Shown here one piece after another: positions 1-14,165 of a stretch of 64,000 nt of DNA. Below the pieces are notes generated by a model. The model was given only the letters and a program-made list of their open reading frames with translations. It was not told the DNA's origin and made no database searches. Each line of letters begins with the position of its first letter. Position 1 is the stretch's first letter. The stretch covers positions 6,634,316-6,698,315 of the forward strand of contig CM055096.1 of assembly GCA_029204225.1 (NCBI GenBank), given 5' to 3'. The stretch comes from Diphasiastrum complanatum (Eukaryota; Streptophyta; Lycopodiopsida; Lycopodiales; Lycopodiaceae). Made by a program: the position numbers and the translations under genes.

Positions 1-89
1 CAAGGTATACTCCTGAGTCTGCATGTCTCTTGATACAGGAACCGACAATAGTCAAAGAGTCACTCAGCCAACCAGACTCTGATCTTTGA

Positions 90-930
90 AGAGAAGCCAT
101 GGATAGAGAGTATTTCTCAAGAACTAGACGTGGTCACTAGTCAAAGCTCCTATTGGCTGCAATATCATTGATTGCAAATGGATCTTCAAGATCAAATACA
201 ATGCCAATGGAGCAATTGATCGAAGGAAGGCAAGACTGGTAGCATGAGGATTCACTCAGATCTCCAACGTCAACTATAGTGAGACTTTCAGTCCAGTAGT
301 CAAGCATTTGTTGATCCGAGCCCTCCTATCATATGCTGCAGCTGCCGACCTCGAAGTGCAGCAACTTGATGTGCAAACAGCTTATCTGAATGGAGTTATA
401 CAAGAAGACATATGCATGATCCAACTCGAAGGATACGTTCTAGAAGGTATGAAAAATCATGTCCATAAACTCCATAAAGCACTTTACGGCTTGAAACAGT
501 CTGCTAGAGCTTGGTTTCAGAGAATCAACACATTCCTCATTGAATAAGGATTCCAATTAAGCATTGCTGATTTCAAAGTCTATTTCAAGTCGGTGCAACA
601 ATCCTTCATTATCATCACCTTATACGTGGATGATACGTTGTTTTTCAGCAACAATACCAATTTGGTCAAGGATTCTAAGCAGATGCTGTTTTCAGAGTTC
701 GACATGACTGATCTGGGTGAATCTCATTTCTGTTTGAGAATTCAGATCCACAGAGACAGAGTGAGACGACTGATCTATATCACTCAACAAAGGTATCTTC
801 ACAATGTTCTTAACAGATACAATCTAATGAATTGTAAGTTAGCTCACTCACTGATGGATCCAGGCCTGCATTTGTCAAAGGACCAATGTCCCCAGACCAA
901 GCAGGAACCTATCACAACCTTCTTTCTAGC
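90..930 (+). pseudogene. Ty1/copia reverse transcriptase remnant
   Basis: This is the RT part of a copia polyprotein. Translation shows the hallmarks in order: a CKWIFK block near 170, YSETFSPVVK near 275-305, LDVQTAYLNG near 365-395, LYGLKQSARAW near 483-513 and the catalytic YVDD at 623-634, then the DLGE block. The frame is broken by a TGA near 244, where the family has Lys or Arg in LVAxGFTQ, and by a TAA at 545-547 with a frame change after it. Integrase and RNase H are absent. The fragment stops where an oppositely oriented copia piece begins at about 930. It is clearly an inactive relic; the element lineage is not resolved. Confidence 0.9.
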
Positions 931-1236
931 CATTACCTCCAATGACTTGAAGTTGAGGTGTCCCATCCTTTTATGCCAAACCTCTTGAATAGGTATTTGC
1001 TCTCTTGCAACACATTCAACTTGGTTAGCAATAACACAAGCATCAATTTCCCTTGTCTTTTACCTTTTGCAATCAATATATCCTTCCTTTTGATCATACA
1101 AGCATCTCCATCAAACTCAACTTTGAGGTCTTTACTTACCAATTGACTCACACTAAGTAAATTCTTGGTAATAGATGGAATGAAACACATCCCATGCACT
1201 GTGTAATCAGATTGGACAATGACAGCAGCCACTCAC
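930..1236 (-). pseudogene. copia GAG_pre-integrase fragment
   Basis: The minus strand encodes the stretch between protease and integrase of a copia polyprotein. It has the block FIPSITKNLLSVSQL, then DACMIKRKDILIAKG, and a decayed version of the LWHKRLGH motif near its end. Homologous blocks occur in the copia elements at about 11.5 kb and 53.9 kb in this window. There is no protease DSG triad and no integrase core. It lies head-on against the plus-strand RT relic to its left, so the two are separate insertions or a rearranged pair. Confidence 0.75.
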
Positions 1237-1500
1237 GATCTCCCACAAATAGCACATCTACTTTGTACCTTCTGCACACCTGTAACATTATGTATATATA
1301 TTGGATACCATCTGCGTATTCAACAAGAGTGTGAAAACCAGCATAATGGCATCAGAAGCTTATCAGAGATAGACAAAGTAGATGCTTTCGCGCATCGATC
1401 CTTTGTTTTGTCAGTAATAGGTTTATTCCTTTTTCATATTGGATTAGCTTTGTGAAGCACGTGGTTTCATTCGTTACTGTCTTGTCCTAGAATCTGATCT
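1210..1500. repeat. LTR-like fragment shared with about 51.07-51.40 kb
   Basis: This stretch aligns by eye with 51060-51400. Both carry the same succession: a CACGATCTCC block, CACATC(T/C)ACTTTGTAC, a TATGTATATAT TATA-like box, GGATACCA(T/C)CTGCGTAT, and an AGACAAAGTAGATGC(T/C)TTCGCGCAT block. The TATA-like box and U3/R-like composition suggest a piece of a copia LTR, but no termini or primer-binding site were recognised. Confidence 0.5.
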
Positions 1501-1504
1501 TCCA

Positions 1505-2905
1505 AGTTCCTTAAGTAGCATCAATCATGTTTGTGAGACTTGTGCTTTGTCAAAGTCACATAGACTACATTACACTAGATCTACAAAGCCTTTTCAGGTT
1601 GTACATTTGGATATTCATGGAATTATTACAATTAGCAATAGTGGAGCTAAGATGTATGTAACTTTCATTGTTGATTCTAGTAGATTTTGTTGGACCTATC
1701 TACTAAAAAGCAAAGATGAAGTGTATGATGTTTTTGTCAAGTTCATGAATGCAGGGGAGAACCAATTTTTTACAAGGATCAAATGCTTGAGGAGTGACAG
1801 TGGTGGAGAGTACATATTTTGTGATGAGCATGGGAGTATACAACACCAAGGACCCCACAACAAAATGGAGTGGCCAAGAGGAAGAATAGGACTTTACGTG
1901 AAAGTGACAAATCCATGAGATTAAGTGCTAACCTTGATAAGCCATTTTGGAATTAAGCTTTGTTTTGTGCTCATTCCTTGTGCAATAGGTGGTCGAGTGC
2001 TATTTAGGATGGAAGGACACATTTTGAGATGCTATTCAAGAGGAGGCCGAGTGTCAACTTTCTTAGAGCTTTTGGATGCACATGCTATGTCAACATAACT
2101 CTTGATGATAGGACCGAGGAGGATCCATCTTCAAGGAAATGTATATTTGTTGGATATAGTGAGGTGAGTAAAGTCGACAAGGTTTACATTCCTACTACTA
2201 GCAAAGTGATTGTTGGTAGAGATGTCATTTTTTATGAGGGGAATATTCCAAAGTATCTTAAAGTATTATTGATGATGATGTAGATGGATCTAACATTCTT
2301 GATGATGATGTAAAGGATCCTACTTTGGATGGTGATGATGAAGGACTATCATCAAGTCAAAAGCCAAGGAGGACATGAAGGCAAAGGCAAACACCTTCAA
2401 GGCTCACTTATGATATAAAGGGTAAGCAGGTAGTTGCTGGAAATTATTTTGCTTTCCTAACCTCTTTTGATGAACCTACATTTGTAGATGAAGCAAGGAA
2501 CAAAGAGTGGATCCAAGCAATGGATCTTGAGTATCAAGCTCTTATGAAGAATGAAACATGGAGATTGGTGGAGCTACCTAAGGACAAGAAAGCTATTGGG
2601 TGCAAATGGATTTGAGTGCTGGAGACAATCAAGATGTGGAGGATAACAAGAGTGCTCTTAAGAAGTAATTTGATGTGGATGATCTCACTTGCATTACATT
2701 TTGAGAATAGAAGTTATTAGATCTTCTCAATCTACTTTCATTTTTCAAGAGAAGTATGCTAATTCTATTATAGAAAGATTTCATATGGTAGATGCAAAGT
2801 CTTGTGATACACCAATGGAGTCTCATGTAAAGCTAACTATAAGAGGTAATGAAAGATCCTTCAAGGACATTACTCTCTATAGGAAGTGTCATACTATACC
2901 AACAA
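1505..2905 (+). pseudogene. copia integrase-RT polyprotein, internally deleted
   Basis: A plus-strand copia relic. The integrase zinc-finger tail reads CETCALSKSHR near 1535, followed by the catalytic-core block VVHLDIHG, FIVDSSRFCWTY and LRSDSGGEY (to about 1815). A decayed PQQNG/RKNRTLRES block follows. The integrase C-terminal region is at 2029-2260 (LRAFGCTCYVN, KCIFVGYSE, RDVIFYEGN). After a frameshift near 2260 the linker and RT N-terminus (EWIQAMDLEYQALMKNETW, GCKWI) run to about 2620. The RT core, including the YVDD box, is missing; the sequence resumes at 2690 in the RT C-terminal region (KSCDTPMES). Several frameshifts and stops make this inactive. Confidence 0.88.
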
Positions 2906-5610
<2,705 letters not shown>

Positions 5611-6124
5611 TCTCCATAGCAGTGGTAGCTGCTAGTTCGACTGTTGGTACAACATCTGGTGTAACCGAAATAGGGAGAGGAAGGATGCTGGAAAGATCAA
5701 TTGGCTTGGGAGCCAATATCCTTCCCATCAGCATTGTTTTCTCTTGTTCGGTCAAAATGTCAAAATGGGCACACAATTGAGAAACATGTGCTCCAATGCC
5801 AGAAAACTTTTGATGCTTAATCCATCGCAAAAAAGCCTTGTAGGTAAAAATGCCAAAGCAAACTAGATTACCCGCTAACGTGTCCAATATATAGCCAAAA
5901 TTTTGGACTGAAATTGTTGCATCCGCATCCGTCAAAAATATTGCTTGATTCGCGTATTTACAGAATAGCTCAATCATTGAAACATCACAAAGAGAGCTTG
6001 GAGAGTATTCTATGAAATAATTTAGGCGTAAATCTTGTCCTTTTATGTCTATAGTGTGTTTTTTAGATTTTTTATTCCTTGTTGATTGTGAATTTTTTGA
6101 TTTGTTAGCAAACATAGTATCCAT

Positions 6125-7860
6125 GATAGTTTAGATTCGAGTTTGAAACAAAGTATGGTTTTTTCATGGTGTTTTCTCTAGTGTGCAGTTGTTAGGTTGG
6201 ATTTCACAATGTAGGAGCTCGGTAGAGATATTGTTGAGGCTAATAAGTAGAAACAAGTTTATTGGCAAAAAGTGTCAAAAGCCAACATGCTATGAATTTT
6301 GCTTAAAAGTTAGCAAAACCAGTTCGAACCCAAACATTTTTTGGTGGAAATTTGGCAAATCTTGTTGTGTCTCTAATTGGGGACCTAGTAACCTTTATTG
6401 GGTTCCCCTTGGGGAGGTTTAAGGCGCATTATGAAGTTACAATGGTAATCAAATAGGATTTCTTAGAATTTAGGAGTATTTGGAGGTCAAATTTTGTCAT
6501 TTTTTCACCAAAAAATCTCTAATTTTGTGCTTGGATATCTCATAATGTGTTGTAGATCATCTGATGACCTCTTCTAGGCATGAGGAAGTTATTATCAGGA
6601 ATAGATGGGCTAGGGTCACAAATCCACCTTCCTTTTTGCTGAGATTTTTTTGTTTTTGGTTGTAAGAAGCCAAAAAGCAACTAATATTGTATCTTGTAGG
6701 ACAGAGGGAGTTTCATCTCAACGTTGTGAGAAGAGGGGGGCGGCGGTTTTTTTTTGGGGGGGGGGGGGGGCAGTCTTTACGATAGAGCTTATGTTATTTC
6801 TAAGCATCGAGAATTCGAGCTTATTTTAGTAGTCATAAATTCATATCAATAAGTTGGAGTTCGAGCAATTGGGAGATCATCATATTATAGATCATGCCAA
6901 ACTATTAAAAGCAATAGATTCCTCACCTCAAGGCTCTCCAGATTTAGCACATATCATTCGATTTGGTTGAGAATGGAGAATGAGGCAATAATTAGAAACT
7001 GACAATATAGAGCTATTTTCTATGTAGAACTAATAATTCTCTTATGTGACTGCTTGCGTTGGACTTGTATAATCATTGTTGTTTGAAGGGCAAATCAAAA
7101 CAAAAAAGGTAGTCACAATACTGATGAACATTAACCAAATTTTGAAAGTCCACTTGTAAATTAGAGTGAATGTACTTTTATGCAAAGATTCTTCATTTCT
7201 ATTTCGTTACGGTAGTGATTTATAGTGAAGAAGTCAATTCTATAATTAATTTTACTATAGGTGCTTGAAAAAAATACAAAAAAAACTTACTTGGCCACAT
7301 CTTCATTTGAAATTGCTAATTTGCTTGTGCTACTCTCTTTGCATGTAGGGATTTTTCATCCATAGATTTGAGACTAAGCAAAATATAATTTGCCCCATTC
7401 TCGAGTTCGATGACAAAGTTTAGATCAAATGTTTTTTTCTCAAGATTTCACAAAATTATAAGGTATGGTTAACAAAATTGCATATGCGATTTACAAAACC
7501 TATTTCTGCTAACACTTTTTCGAAAATAAAAAATGCCTTTTGAGTGCATATACAAGCTAAGAAAAGACCTTACAAGCATATACGTGACGCTGATAATAAA
7601 AAATATTGATGGCAAAAGCAAGAAACAAGCGGAACTTGGTCATTGACTTCCAATTCTTGGAAGGTTTTTTGTAGACATGAGAACTTGTGCTAACAAGACT
7701 TGACATCACCTTTGCTAAAACATTCTCTAATTAGAAGATGCAAATTGATCCTTGGGGATGATTACCTTTTTGGTTTCACCTCCGAGATGAGTCCAAGTGA
7801 AAGGACCCTTACTATAGCCTTTTGTGTCGTTGGCACTTGAGGGTCCACGTCACCGACATG
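6125..7860. other. gene-free AT-rich stretch
   Basis: No supported coding region on either strand; only short scattered frames. The sequence is AT-rich with homopolymer runs. One notable poly-G/poly-T block at about 6733-6771 is listed separately. No LTR termini or primer-binding site seen. Confidence 0.6.
6733..6771 (+). repeat. G-rich block with a 15-G run
   Basis: A GA-rich lead-in with a six-G run, then GGCGG, a nine-T run and an uninterrupted run of about 15 G. The plus strand has enough G-runs to allow a G-quadruplex. Such a pure G-run is also a common assembly or polymerase-slippage spot. Confidence 0.8.
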
Positions 7861-8260
7861 TGGCCGCTACTATGCCATTCGGTCAATTTGGCGACCACTA
7901 TGCCTTGAGATTTCATGAGTGACTTGTCTTTGCCTTTGGTTACCTTTTGGGGACAAATTCTGAGTTGGCTTTCGGGTTGGTTGGAATTCTTGTTTTCCTA
8001 AATTTGAATGGTTAGGTTGGTTGCCTTTTCTAAGTTGGCTTTTTAATGAGTTCATGTCGGATAAATGTGGACTTTAGCATGTCTTGGGGAAACCGCTCAA
8101 GTCCCAGCACTCCTTGAGGCACCGGCGTTGTTGCAGGTGGACTCAACTATTTGGTCAAGTTGTACAAAACCCAAATATCTTTGATATTTGGGTACCATCT
8201 CAATTTGTTCTCATTTCCTTAAAATTGAAAATTTGTGCAGTGTGTGTAAATGAATACGTC
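7861..8260. other. unassigned stretch upstream of a copia 3' end
   Basis: Contains a 61-codon minus-strand frame (7870-8055) rich in Asn, Gln and Arg, and an 80-codon plus-strand frame (8084-8326) that runs into the copia tail. Neither looks like a known domain. The region may be a decayed part of the copia element ending at 8420. Confidence 0.35.
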
Positions 8261-8261
8261 A

Positions 8262-8420
8262 AGGGAGAAAGTGCAAGCAAAGGATATCAAGCTTATTCAT
8301 GTTTCATCATCAGATTGCATTGCTGATATACTCACCAAGGCATTGCCTAAAGATCCATTTATAAAATTAAGACTGGCTCTTGGAGTTATAGATGCTAGAT
8401 TTACCAAGCTAGATTTTTGA
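8262..8420 (+). pseudogene. copia RNase H C-terminal tail and polypurine tract
   Basis: The last part of a copia polyprotein: KDIKLIHVSSSDCIADILT followed by KALPKDPFIKLR, a typical copia RNase H terminus, ending in a TGA at about 8418-8420. A short polypurine tract (GAGGAG) follows immediately and leads into an LTR beginning TGTGAAAAATGC. Upstream domains of this element are absent, so only its 3' end survives. Confidence 0.85.
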
Positions 8421-8424
8421 GGAG

Positions 8425-9243
8425 TGTGAAAAATGCATAAATAAGCTTGGTAGAGGCCAAAAATCTTGTATATAGGATAGACACACATGTGTGGAGCATG
8501 TTCCCACGTGTAAAACTAGTGTACTTTTTATGTACCATAATCATATATGTTGTACATATGATTAATTCAAGTTCTAGTGGCTAAAATGGCCAAAAACTAG
8601 TTTTCTAGAGATATGACACATGGCATCAATCTAATGATTGCATGAGACAAATATTTTGAATAGGTGTCACATCCCATGTGTAGAGGACAGCTCACACCTG
8701 TGGAAATAGCTAAAGTAGACGAGTTTTTGCTTTTAGAAGATTTCCATGAAGATCTCCATATAGTAGGAAAATAGACCAAAAATGCCCAAAATGGAAAGTT
8801 TTGATCCAAGTGTCAAATTGCATGATGGTGACAAGGCATCCTCACACGTGTGGGATTTGATGCATGATCAGTACCTTGAGCTCCAAAAGTGTATATATAG
8901 AGGCTTATTTGGCCATAATCAATGTGAGACACCAATCTTGGTTTTGGAAGCAATTTTGAGTGATTCTCTTCATTTGTCTACATTTCTTTTGATTGTTTTG
9001 AGGTGCTATCAATGTGTACTTGATTTTCAGGTTGGATTCCATACTCAGACAGTGTTCCACACGTGTGAAACCAGAAAGTACACCTACCTTCAATTAATGA
9101 TTGTTCTTGTTAGGATTTTGTATCTAGTATTGATCTAGATTGATCTTAATCTCAAGTAGATTGATAGATAAAGTAATCTAACAACCAATCCCTCTTGAGG
9201 ATCAGATTAGAATCCACTCTTGGTCCTTTTTGTACTTTTTGCA
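8425..9243 (+). mobile_element. copia 3' LTR (about 819 bp)
   Basis: Begins TGTGAAAAATGC right after the polypurine tract and ends TTTTTGCA at 9243, fitting TG...CA termini. It carries a TATA-like GTATATATAG at 8890-8900 and two CACACGTGTG palindromes (8843-8852 and 9058-9067). Its right end directly abuts a 5'-truncated LTR of a different copia family at 9244. The matching 5' LTR is not in the window. Confidence 0.7.
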
Positions 9244-10233
9244 CAATTCGTGATTAGTTGTAGATGTTTAATCACTCTAATCTAGAAGTTACACGACGCG
9301 ACTATATACTTTCTATTTGATGCATAATACTACAAGCTAGTAAGCAAGACAAGAAGTAAAAAATAGACGAAAATACAGAATACAAGTCCACCTGTGTGTG
9401 AGACAATTTTGTAGAGGATCTGTAGATCTAGAAGTCCACTAGTAAGCGAGACACGATTCGTGAGAGAACTGTATTTTTCTCACGCCAATGCACTGCGTGG
9501 ATCTATCATGTGGTGCTTGAAGAATCAAAAAAATCAATAGATAATATTGCAGCCATTGTGTATATGATTGTATGATCTTGAATGTATTTTTGTCCGTTAC
9601 AATTCGTGTGTCTGCTTTACTTGCTTATTCAATTCTGCACATTAGTTTGATATTGTTGAATACTATATTAATTTGTTAACGTAGATCAGCAGTGTTTGTC
9701 TACACTATAAAGGATTGTAGGAATGATATAGCTGGCAGTGACCAGCAATCATATCTGAATTCCTGACGAACTGATTCTTGTTTGCGAATCCTTTCGCTTC
9801 GTGTTTTGTTTCGTTTCGCTTCACAATCACTTGGCTATAAGGGTAAATCAATTTCAGAGCTCACTTAAGTTTCGTTTCGTTTCGTTTCATTTCGTTTCGT
9901 CTCGTCTCGTCTCGTTATAGAGCTTGATTGATTTTTTTGTGAATGTTTGTGCTTCGTTTCATTTCGTGTCATTTCGCGATCTCTATGCTTTCATCTTGAA
10001 TCAATGTCAGAGATCGTTTAAGTTTCACTTCGCTTCACTTCATTTCATTTTCGTCTAGATTTTGTCTCGTTTCATTTCGGTGTGTTACAGAGCCTGATTG
10101 ATCCAAGCACGAGTTATTCTTGAACAGAAATAATTTGAGTTTTGTGAAACTGTTCGCAAATCGTTCAAGATTTTTATCAGTTTGTCACCAGAGTTCTAGC
10201 TGAAATTTGCATTTTTTGAGTATATTTTTCTCA
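9244..10233 (+). repeat. 5' LTR, truncated at its start
   Basis: Aligns with 13028-13951 of the 3' LTR but lacks roughly its first 210 bp. It contains a degenerate TTTCG pentamer microsatellite (about 9870-9915 and 10020-10080) and ends TTTTTCTCA immediately before the primer-binding site. Confidence 0.8.
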
Positions 10234-10235
10234 TC

Positions 10236-10252
10236 TGTGATATCAAAGCCTA
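10236..10252 (+). promoter_or_regulatory. primer-binding site (tRNA-Met type, mutated)
   Basis: TGTGATATCAAAGCCTACC directly follows the LTR end. It differs slightly from the canonical copia TGGTATCAGAGC that pairs with the initiator tRNA-Met 3' end; a better-preserved TGGTATCAGAGCCTACC occurs at 41013 and 48498 in this window. Confidence 0.75.
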
Positions 10253-10469
10253 CCTTGTCATAGTCTAACACAGCCAAAAAGCTATCAGAGGCAAGGGGCT
10301 AAAGCATTTAAACAAACAACCGTCAACAAATGAACACAAATTCAAGAGCAATGGTTTCAATCAACAACATACAATCCAAAATCTGTATAATTCTGGATCG
10401 TCAAGATCAAACTTCCTAGCATGAAAGGTTAAGACCTCGCTGATACTAAAGGGTGATGTATTCCCCTAG

Positions 10470-11438
10470 GTTGATGGCACCAAGGAGATGCCTACAACAA
10501 CAAGCAAAGAGCTACATGAACGGAGGGAGAAGAATGACAAGGCACTAGCCTTGCTATCGCCATCCATCGAGGATAGCCTCACACTCGACTTGGCTACACT
10601 CTCCAAAACAAAGGATATATGGGATACACTACTCACGAGATTTCAGACAAAATCACACAGTCAGATAATGATGCTCAAAGATTAGCTGACAAACCTACAG
10701 TGGGATGGCAAAGACCTCACTTATTTTGTAAGGAAGATGAAGGATCTATTCATGTCACTACACAATTTTGGAGCAAAAAATACAGTGTCAACAGAGAAGT
10801 AGCTCACTTATCTATTTAGAGCCTTACCTAGATCCTTCCAGACAACCAAAATCCTATTCGCAAAGGATCCCACAATGACTCTTGAAAAGACAATTGTCGA
10901 GATTCGAGAGGAAGTTGAGGCTCGAGATCATCTTGATCACAATGATGCTTCTGACCAAGCCCTCTACATCAACAAAGAAAAGACAAAGAAACAATTCAAG
11001 CCTAAGAGGGAGTCAGATCGAAAGCATGATCATGATCAGCAAGCAGAAGGAACTAGCAAAGACAAATGGAAGAGCAAAGGAAGGTCAAAACAGCAAAGTG
11101 GAGACAAGAAGACCTGCATGAGGTGCAGACGCGAAGGACACACAATCGATTCATGTTGGCTCAATCCAAAAATTGAGTGTATCCACTCCCACAAGAAGGG
11201 TCATGCAGCCATGGACTGCCGCCTGAACTCAAGAAACAAATCAGCACAAAACAGACAGGAGAACAATAATAGTTCGTCCTATGTCGAGGAGCCAGAGAGC
11301 TCAAAAATGGACGAAAAAAGATCAAACAGAAATAATTCGACCGCCTACATTGTGCAGATGTGTGTGCAGTGTCAACACCTGACACCTAGACTCAGGAGCT
11401 ACCTCACACTTCGTAACATCAAGACGAATTATGTCTGA
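10470..11438 (+). pseudogene. copia gag with two zinc knuckles
   Basis: Gag-like frame: an N-terminal UBN2-type segment (ELHERREKNDKALALLSPSI, KTKDIWDTLLTRF) at 10488-10685, a frameshift near 10680 and a further interruption near 10800. An intact 187-codon frame then runs at 10875-11438. It holds one good CCHC knuckle (CMRCRREGHTIDSC, near 11116-11157) and a second imperfect one (CIHSHKKGHAAMDC, first spacing altered). Lys/Gln-rich linkers surround them. The gag would package the element RNA. Its frameshifts mean no full-length gag is made from this copy. Confidence 0.8.
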
Positions 11439-11451
11439 TTTTTGAAGTGCA

Positions 11452-12861
11452 GATCCATCAAGATTTATTGTTCTTGGAGATGGATCCAAACATCAAGTAA
11501 ACAGTATTGATTCATTGTGGCTCAACATGAATGGCAGAGACAGACGACTCGAAGATGTTCTGTTTGTGCCTACACTGCATCAGAACTTGCTTTCTGTGGC
11601 AAAAATAGCTGATGTAGGGATGCATGTGACGTTCTCAAATGAATCATGCAACATTGTTGATGCTAGTACCAGTACCCTGGTCACTCAAGGCAGAAGAAAA
11701 AGCAATCTATATCACCTGAAGATACGCCTGCCTGCAAATCAAGTGCATCATATTCATGATGATTTTTCAGACACTCTATGGCACAAGAGACTATGCTATA
11801 TGAATTAAATGGCACCTTACCAAGCAAGCCATCATGGAACAATTACAGGGGTCAGCATCTCGAATGCAACCAGTTCGACCACCTGTGATGCATGTCTGAA
11901 GGGTAAGATGTCACGCACTCCATTTGTCAAGAACTCCTACAGAACGACCAAGATTTTGGAGTTAGTGCATTCTGACATCTGTGGGCCTTTCAATGTGATC
12001 TTAGTAGGAGGCTCAAAACATTACATTACCTTCATTGATGACTTTGGCTTACAGATTGATAGGGACTATGAGGGAGGTAAGTTGTACCTTCATCAGTCCA
12101 AATACACCCAGAAAATCCTAGGGGATTTTGGGATCCTGAGTTGCAAAGGAGCGAATACTCCAATGCTTGCAGAAACAGTACTGACGAACGAAAATTGTTC
12201 GAGGACTAAAGAGGAGAGAGAATTGATGTAGCTCACACCATACATTTGGAAGATTGCAAAACGAATTTTGCAATATCTTCAATCAAAAAAGGATTTTGGT
12301 TTGTGTTATTGTCGTGATGCAGGGTTCCAGATGCTTTCCTACAGTGATGCTAGTTGGGCATCCCTCAAGGACGACTACAAAAGTGTCTCAGGAGGATGCA
12401 CCATTGCGTCAAGTGCAACAATTCTCTGGGTCAGCAAGAAGAAGACCATTGTAGCTCAGTCATCCTGTGAAGCAGAGTACGTTGCAACAGCAAAGATGAC
12501 CAGCAAAATAATTTGGCTCAAACAGTCCCTTGACAAATTGGACGAAATGAAGAATAAATCTTTGGTTTTGCAGATGGACAACACATCTGCAATACATCTG
12601 ACAAAAGACCTCGTGTTTTACTCAAGGACGAAACACATTGCAATCAAATACCACTTGATTAGGGATCTGATTGGGAAGAAAATGTTGCAGACCACCTTCA
12701 TTGGAACGAAAGACATGGTTGCTGACATTTTCACAAAGGCCTTAGACAAAGGTCTGTTCAAGAAACAAAGGAGCAGTCTTGGAGTCGTCAAGCTATCATG
12801 CTTTAAGAGGGAGCTGAAGAAACAAAATGTTTGCCAAAGCTTTGCTAGCTTTCAATTCTGA
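11452..12861 (+). pseudogene. copia pol: pre-integrase, truncated integrase, RNase H
   Basis: Order: pre-integrase region (FVPTLHQNLLSVAKI, near 11560-11600; LWHKRLCYMN near 11778-11808), the integrase zinc-finger tail CDACLKGKMSRTPF and the start of the core LVHSDICGPF...YITFIDDF (to about 12040). There the frame jumps directly to the end of RT (GGKLYLHQSKYTQKIL), removing most integrase and RT. A second gap at about 12235 leads to an RNase H domain (12260-12805) with SYSDASW, SSCEAEYVA and QMDNTSAIHL, which retain the expected acidic residues. The terminus ADIFTKALDKGLF precedes the polypurine tract at about 12804. Confidence 0.88.
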
Positions 12862-13951
12862 ACTTTTGACAATAGACGACATGATACGACATGACACAAC
12901 ACAACACAAAATCAGTCGTGCTCCTCAAATGACCAAGAAGATCAGCCAAGTACCATGGGGGTACAAATATTTGATCAAATATCATGACATTAGCAAAAGT
13001 ACTCTAGATCGTGTCTTATCTGCCACTCTTGTAATTTGTGATTAGTTGTAGATGTTTAATTACTCTAATCTAGAAGTTACACGATGCGACTATATACTTT
13101 ATGTTTTATGCATAATGCCGCAAGCTAGTAAGGAAGACAAGAAGTCAGAAATAGACGAAAATACATAATACAAGTCCGCCTGCGTGTGAGACAATTTTGT
13201 AGAGGATCTGTAGATCCAGAAGTCCGCTAGTAAGCGAACACGATTCGTGAGAGAACTGTATTTCTCTCACGCCAATGCACTGCATGGATCTGTCATGTAG
13301 TGCTTGAAGAATCAAGAAAATCAATAGATAATATTGTTGCTATTGTGCACATATTATTCTGTATGATTGTATGATCTTGAATGTATTTTTGTCTACAATT
13401 CATGTGTTTGATTCACTTGCTTATTCAATTCCGCACATTGGTTTGATATTGTTGAATGCTATATTAATTTGTTAACGTAGATCAGCATATCTGAATTCCT
13501 GACGAACTGATTCTTGTTCGCGAATCCTTTCACTTCGTGTTTTGCTTCATTTCGCTTCACGATCACTTGGCTATAAGGGTAAATCAAGTTCAGAGCTCAC
13601 TTAAGTTTCGTTTCGTTTCGTTTCGTCTTGTTTCATTTTGTCTCGTCTCGTCTCGTTACAGAACTTGATTCACGAATGCTTGTGCTTCATTTCATTTCGT
13701 GTCATTTTGTGATCTCTATGCTTCCAGCATGAATCAATGGCAGAGCTCGTTTAAGTTTCGCTTCGCTTCACTTCGTTTCGTTTCGTTTTCATCTAGATTT
13801 CGTCTCGTTTCGTTTCGTTGTGTTACAGAGTTTGATTGATCCAAGCACGAATTAATCTTGAGCAGAAATAATTCGAGTTTCTTCGAGATTTTTATCAGTT
13901 TGTCATTAGAGTTCTAGCTGGAGTTTGCATTTTCTGAGTGCATTTTTCACA
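12815..13951 (+). repeat. 3' LTR of the copia element (about 1137 bp)
   Basis: Starts TGAAGAAACAAAATG after the purine tract AAGAGGGAG and ends TTTTTCACA. It contains the same TTTCG-type pentamer microsatellite as the 5' LTR (about 13603-13665 and 13755-13815), with different repeat numbers. A related LTR lies on the minus strand at 59.09-59.85 kb. Confidence 0.8.
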
Positions 13952-14165
13952 TCATGAAAAATCCTACTATTATTGTGACTAAATGTAATGTCTCTACTAC
14001 TCAAATTGAATCTCACCAAAACTCCTGTTCTATAGATTTCCACACTTTCCAAAAGTGTTTATTCAAATGCTTTTAGACTAATATAACTTTGAAAAGTCAA
14101 ACTCTAAGTCTAATATGAAATTGGCCTCAATTGTCAAAAGGAGCTGTCGTCAAACATTCGACCAA
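13952..14165 (+). other. short leader without recognised features
   Basis: AT-rich sequence between the copia 3' LTR and an unknown ORF. No motif recognised. Confidence 0.4.

Larger units (their letters stand above)
9244..13951 (+). mobile_element. internally deleted Ty1/copia element
   Basis: A plus-strand copia element with two related LTRs (9244-10233, truncated at its 5' side, and 12815-13951), a tRNA-Met-type primer-binding site variant just after the 5' LTR, gag, a shortened pol and a polypurine tract. The LTRs align from their GATTAGTTGTAGATGTTTAAT block to the ends. Pol lacks most of integrase and the RT core, and gag and pol carry frameshifts, so it could move only with help from another element. 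The right flank reads TCATG; the left flank cannot be compared because the 5' LTR is truncated. Confidence 0.85.
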
